Assembly (NCBI GenBank): GCA_019358985.1
Contig: JAHHIJ010000004.1
Location: 203,616 to 267,615, forward strand
Source of the DNA: Tolypothrix brevis GSE-NOS-MK-07-07A
GTDB taxonomy: Bacteria > Cyanobacteriota > Cyanobacteriia > Cyanobacteriales > Nostocaceae
Length of the DNA stretch: 64,000 nt
Reading direction: 5' to 3'
The notes beneath the pieces were generated by a model that was not told the DNA's origin, did no database searches, and saw only the letters and a list, made by a program, of their open reading frames with translations. Below, piece after piece: positions 60,785-64,000 of this stretch. Each line of letters opens with the position of its first letter. Positions within the stretch are counted from its first letter, which is position 1. The position numbers and the translations under genes are program-made.

Positions 60785-61807
60785 ATGATAATGGAAGGAC
60801 TATTAGTAGGTTCGCTAATGCGCGATGAGTTGGAATATGAGCGTGCGATGGCATTTTCTCAACTTGGCGATCAACTATTTGATGAGCTTGCAGATAAAAT
60901 TGCTACAAAGCAGCAGCATCGATTGCTATTTGAACACAGATTAAAACCTGAGTTATTCCAACAAATCCAAGTCGCTGCTGCGGGTTATATTTCAGCATGT
61001 TTGAATAGTCCGATAATTCTTTCAGAAGATGAAATGCTTAATCGACTGCTGGAAGCTAGAAATAGCTTGCCTAACTATACTGGTACTGGATTGTTAATGC
61101 CAAAGCGGGAACACACTCTGGCATTTAACCTTTTTCAAAAAAGTGTTGCTGAGGCTTTTTGCCAACTCGGAGCAAATGACTTAATCGATGCGGTGGATTT
61201 GCCAGTAAATCTTCGCATGGTCTATGGCAAAACTGACATACAAAAGACGAGTTTGCCCTTTGCCAGTTCAAAGTGCCATAGTGATGTCTGGGCAGGTGTT
61301 CCCGCTGATGCCACAGTAGTGGTTCTGCCAATATTTGGCGACATCGACAACATCACCATCGAAGCCGGTGAAATGCCTCGCGAAATGGAACTACAGGCTA
61401 TGCGAGTGATGTCCGACTTTGACGAGGGTGGAGATATTCCAATGGTTGTCTCCTATACGGAAGCACAACTAGAACACGGTACGATGTACTTTAACGATGC
61501 TCGTGGACTGCACCAAACAGTAAGACGCAAAGCTGAAGGTGTGAGAATTTCCGTAGATTTCCGGTTCCGCAGAAAATTCAACCAAGCTTACCGATCAATG
61601 ATACCAGCAAGTGTCGGTGGTGTTGAAGAAGATATGAGCGTGGCTTATGAAGAATGGCTGAAGGTTGGTCACCAGACGCTAATAGTCTTTGATGAAACTG
61701 TTGAGCAGGCTAGGCAAAAACAGAATGTTGTCGCTCATGTTCCTTTATATACTCGTGGGTATCGCCTTGTAAAGATGTTTGAGTCAACTACCGCTCACCA
61801 TACATAA
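60785..61807 (+). CDS. Putative Fe(II)/2-oxoglutarate-dependent oxygenase
   Basis: A 340-residue protein without a named family. The facial-triad pattern is seen as H165-x-D167 (SKCHSDVWAG) and H243 (RGLHQTVRR) with R254 (GVRISVDFR) eleven residues on, as expected for 2-oxoglutarate binding. The N-terminal 140 residues are helical. A role in tailoring a small molecule together with the divergent HDO and methyltransferase genes is inferred. AGGAAAG precedes ATG 60785 closely, so ATG 60791 is another possible start. The last 20 bases overlap the convergent BNR gene. Confidence 0.75.
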   Translation: MIMEGLLVGSLMRDELEYERAMAFSQLGDQLFDELADKIATKQQHRLLFEHRLKPELFQQIQVAAAGYISACLNSPIILSEDEMLNRLLEARNSLPNYTGTGLLMPKREHTLAFNLFQKSVAEAFCQLGANDLIDAVDLPVNLRMVYGKTDIQKTSLPFASSKCHSDVWAGVPADATVVVLPIFGDIDNITIEAGEMPREMELQAMRVMSDFDEGGDIPMVVSYTEAQLEHGTMYFNDARGLHQTVRRKAEGVRISVDFRFRRKFNQAYRSMIPASVGGVEEDMSVAYEEWLKVGHQTLIVFDETVEQARQKQNVVAHVPLYTRGYRLVKMFESTTAHHT

Positions 61808-63890
61808 TACCACGACCTAATAAGCCGGCATAAACAAGGTTAGGCGATCGCATATCACCTTCCAAATAAGTCAGCCCAGGAAATTGCTGCAAATTCGGGT
61901 TACTAATTTGAATCCAGCTTTTACCCATGTTTTCTGATTTATACATTGTATCTTTGGTTGCACCCTTGACACGTCCAAAAATGTAAATATACGGTTTCAC
62001 ATCCGAGGAACCCTTGCCAAAAGTCATGAACTCGCAGCTATCCACCGATGCAACAGCACTAAAAGTCTTGCCACCGTCTAAAGAACGGTACAATTTGTTA
62101 CCCTTGACATCTTCTTGATTGCGAGAAAAACTCACCCAGACATCACCTTGCTGCGTCGGATTAGGAACGATCGCCGGACGAACTAGCCATGTAGGAAAGT
62201 TGCTAGATGCGCCTTTTCTCCAGGTTGCGCCACCGTCATTAGTGTAGTAAAATGTCCAGCCAGTGAAGTAATAGAACGTTTTGCCTTGTGGATCTTGGCG
62301 ATCGGCTGCCAAAATATACGCACTTACCCAAGGAGAAATACTATTAGCCCAAGCCCTCGGTAAGACTTGATAGTGAATATGGTCGTTGTTCTTTGGGTCG
62401 TAAGGTTCTGGCTTGGGGTCATGGTCTAAATTTTGTGCTAGCTGCCACGTTTTCCCGCCATCTATGGTATAATGTGCCCAGGTTCCCCAAGTGGGTACCC
62501 AAACCATGTTTTGCGGGTTTGTCGGAGACATAGCAATCTGACCTGCGATCGCTCTAACTTCTTCCGTGGCAGATTTGTCATCTTTCCATAAATTCCCTGT
62601 GGGTATAGACTCGAACGCCTTCCACGTCTTACCATTATCCCTAGTCACACCGTGGATTGACCAGAAACCCTGCCACTGATGAAAGCCGACAAAAGCAGCG
62701 TAATCCGGTTTTTTGTAAGCATAATCCATGCCTGTTGCCCCTGCTACGTGGGGAAAGGGCTGTGGATACACTTTCCAATGAGGATTTGCCCATTTATACC
62801 CAGGATTGATGGGAATGCCCTGAGGGTCAAATTTAGCAGTTGGTACTGAGTTCCGGTTTTCATGGCGAAAGCCGATCATATCTTGCACCGCACTCAATAA
62901 ATCGGCGCCTCCTTGTGCTTTGGGTTTCGGGGGAACGCGCAAAATATTGACGTCGAGTTCTTCCAAGTTGTTCATCAGCCATTTATAATTGGGGTTGGCT
63001 ATGGTAACATCATCTGTACGCGCTACACCCCAACCGTTTGTCCACCAGACTTGTTTCGGGTTGCTGGGGTCAATAACTGCGACTGAAGCGCCGTTTGCGG
63101 CGTAAGATTGATAATAGCCTGGAGCAGAAGAGTTAACTGGGTCTTTGGGATTATTGGCATCAAAAGCACCCATGTACATTGTCTGCTTTTTCCAGCTCTT
63201 GCCGCTGTCGGTGGAGCGGTACACGTTTCTGTCTGAGATTGCCATAACAACGTTTGCTTGATTTGGTTGGACGGTGACAGCTGAGTAAACCTTGTCTGTA
63301 CCGTCAGGGGTTATGTCTGTCCAAACGCCGTTTTTGTATTGCCGAACACCACCGCTGGCTTTATTTCCATTACTAGCGATGGTGCCGAAGCTGACATAAA
63401 GTGTACCATCGGAAGCGATCGCACTCCGCAATGGGTCGTTACCCCCTGCAATATTACTCCAAGATGTGCCGCCGTTGATACTGCGCCATACACCACTACT
63501 ATGAATCCCAATATATATAGTTTGTGTGGGATTGTTCAAACTACCGCTGTTTTTGTCAAAAGTGACAAATGTAAAACCTGGTATATCTTCATTGTCAGAT
63601 CCGTTAGGGTTTTTATATGCTGTTAAGCTGCTAGGATCTGGCAGTCCACCTAAGACACAAGTCCACGCTTGTTCGCCATCTTTTTTCCACAAACCATCTC
63701 TGCGAGAAGCAAAATAAAGTAATCCAGATTTATTCGGATCGACTGCTAAACGCTCACCTGTATCAGAACGGTAAGCGTTGTTTGAACCCACATAGATATT
63801 ATTTTTGCCTAAATTCGTGGATTTCCAACTTGCTCCTTGATTGTCGGAAACCATCACTTCGCCGGCATATTTATATCCCACATTTCGCAC
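61788..63890 (-). CDS. BNR/Asp-box beta-propeller protein, likely N-terminally truncated
   Basis: A 700-residue repeat protein with many Asp-box (S-x-D-x-G-x-T/S-W) units: SDNQGASW, STDSGKSW, DNGKTW, TNDGGATW, SLDGGKTF, SENMGKSW. This fits sialidase/GH74-like seven-bladed propellers. No signal peptide exists: the frame opens only at a GTG (63890) and upstream ends at a TAA (63966-63968). Homologous propellers usually have an additional first blade of about 100 residues and a secretion signal before the VGYKYAGEVMVSD segment, so this copy seems 5'-truncated. Catalytic residues are not identifiable. Confidence 0.65.
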   Translation of the reverse strand: MRNVGYKYAGEVMVSDNQGASWKSTNLGKNNIYVGSNNAYRSDTGERLAVDPNKSGLLYFASRRDGLWKKDGEQAWTCVLGGLPDPSSLTAYKNPNGSDNEDIPGFTFVTFDKNSGSLNNPTQTIYIGIHSSGVWRSINGGTSWSNIAGGNDPLRSAIASDGTLYVSFGTIASNGNKASGGVRQYKNGVWTDITPDGTDKVYSAVTVQPNQANVVMAISDRNVYRSTDSGKSWKKQTMYMGAFDANNPKDPVNSSAPGYYQSYAANGASVAVIDPSNPKQVWWTNGWGVARTDDVTIANPNYKWLMNNLEELDVNILRVPPKPKAQGGADLLSAVQDMIGFRHENRNSVPTAKFDPQGIPINPGYKWANPHWKVYPQPFPHVAGATGMDYAYKKPDYAAFVGFHQWQGFWSIHGVTRDNGKTWKAFESIPTGNLWKDDKSATEEVRAIAGQIAMSPTNPQNMVWVPTWGTWAHYTIDGGKTWQLAQNLDHDPKPEPYDPKNNDHIHYQVLPRAWANSISPWVSAYILAADRQDPQGKTFYYFTGWTFYYTNDGGATWRKGASSNFPTWLVRPAIVPNPTQQGDVWVSFSRNQEDVKGNKLYRSLDGGKTFSAVASVDSCEFMTFGKGSSDVKPYIYIFGRVKGATKDTMYKSENMGKSWIQISNPNLQQFPGLTYLEGDMRSPNLVYAGLLGRGIMYGER

Positions 63891-64000
63891 TTCAACTTGA
63901 AGTACAAAGAGATTACAGTCAAGATAAAAGTGAAAAGTCAGGATAATTAAGAAAATAATACTGAATTAATATGATTAGGCAAGAAAAAATATTAAACATA

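Noticed and set aside
1..64000. tRNA or rRNA genes
   Set aside because: No GTTCRANNC-type T-arm with matching acceptor stem and no rRNA-like conserved stretch was found by eye. The SRP RNA is the only RNA gene I can support.

Overview
The window is chromosomal DNA of a filamentous, probably heterocyst-forming (Nostocales-type) cyanobacterium. The sequence shows very frequent GCGATCGC (HIP1) octamers and small families almost confined to cyanobacteria (DUF1825, DUF3143). It also carries a RuBisCO activase with a RbcS-like tail, the CcsB/CcdA cytochrome c maturation pair, four Uma2 proteins, and abundant short palindromic and heptameric repeats between genes. The species cannot be named from this window.

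Layout. 0-16 kb: housekeeping genes (hemN, a type-4 uracil-DNA glycosylase, tyrS-pyrF, a class A penicillin-binding protein, lepB) mixed with small hypotheticals and two Uma2 genes. 16-24 kb: clpC, rimI, then the lysA-cdaA-uppS cell-wall/c-di-AMP operon, DUF3143 and a membrane J-protein. 24-31 kb: a FIST sensor plus histidine kinase pair, a RelE/ParE-type toxin-antitoxin pair, a dnaK-dnaJ operon and an M28 peptidase. 31-38 kb: a two-headed Ser/Thr kinase, two Rpn/PD-(D/E)XK proteins and a VapBC-like pair embedded in HIP1-rich repeats, and a bestrophin. 38-50 kb: Uma2, rca, a peptidoglycan-binding protein, a subtilase, small enzymes, the SRP RNA gene (ffs, not an ORF), queF, another Uma2, and ccsB/ccdA.

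50-54.5 kb holds the most interesting locus: three same-strand genes for a DUF2235 lipase-like hydrolase, a close cyclooxygenase-like haem dioxygenase, and a catalase-related haem protein whose haem-pocket residues look like coral-type allene oxide synthase. Read together they resemble an oxylipin pathway (lipid hydrolysis, dioxygenation, hydroperoxide conversion) using a COX-type rather than a lipoxygenase-type oxygenase.

54.8-64 kb: ftsW, an H-NOX / HNOBA histidine-kinase NO-sensing pair, and a small divergent biosynthetic-looking cluster (SAM methyltransferase + haem-oxygenase-like diiron oxidase, facing a putative Fe(II)/2-oxoglutarate oxygenase). The window ends in a BNR beta-propeller protein that seems to have lost its N-terminus.

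Several mobile-type short elements are visible. They include a MITE with 11-bp inverted ends and an 8-bp target duplication downstream of rca, a MITE with 14-bp ends near ccdA, an inverted-repeat element inside the oxylipin cassette, and a palindromic repeat family of which one member has been captured in frame inside lysA.
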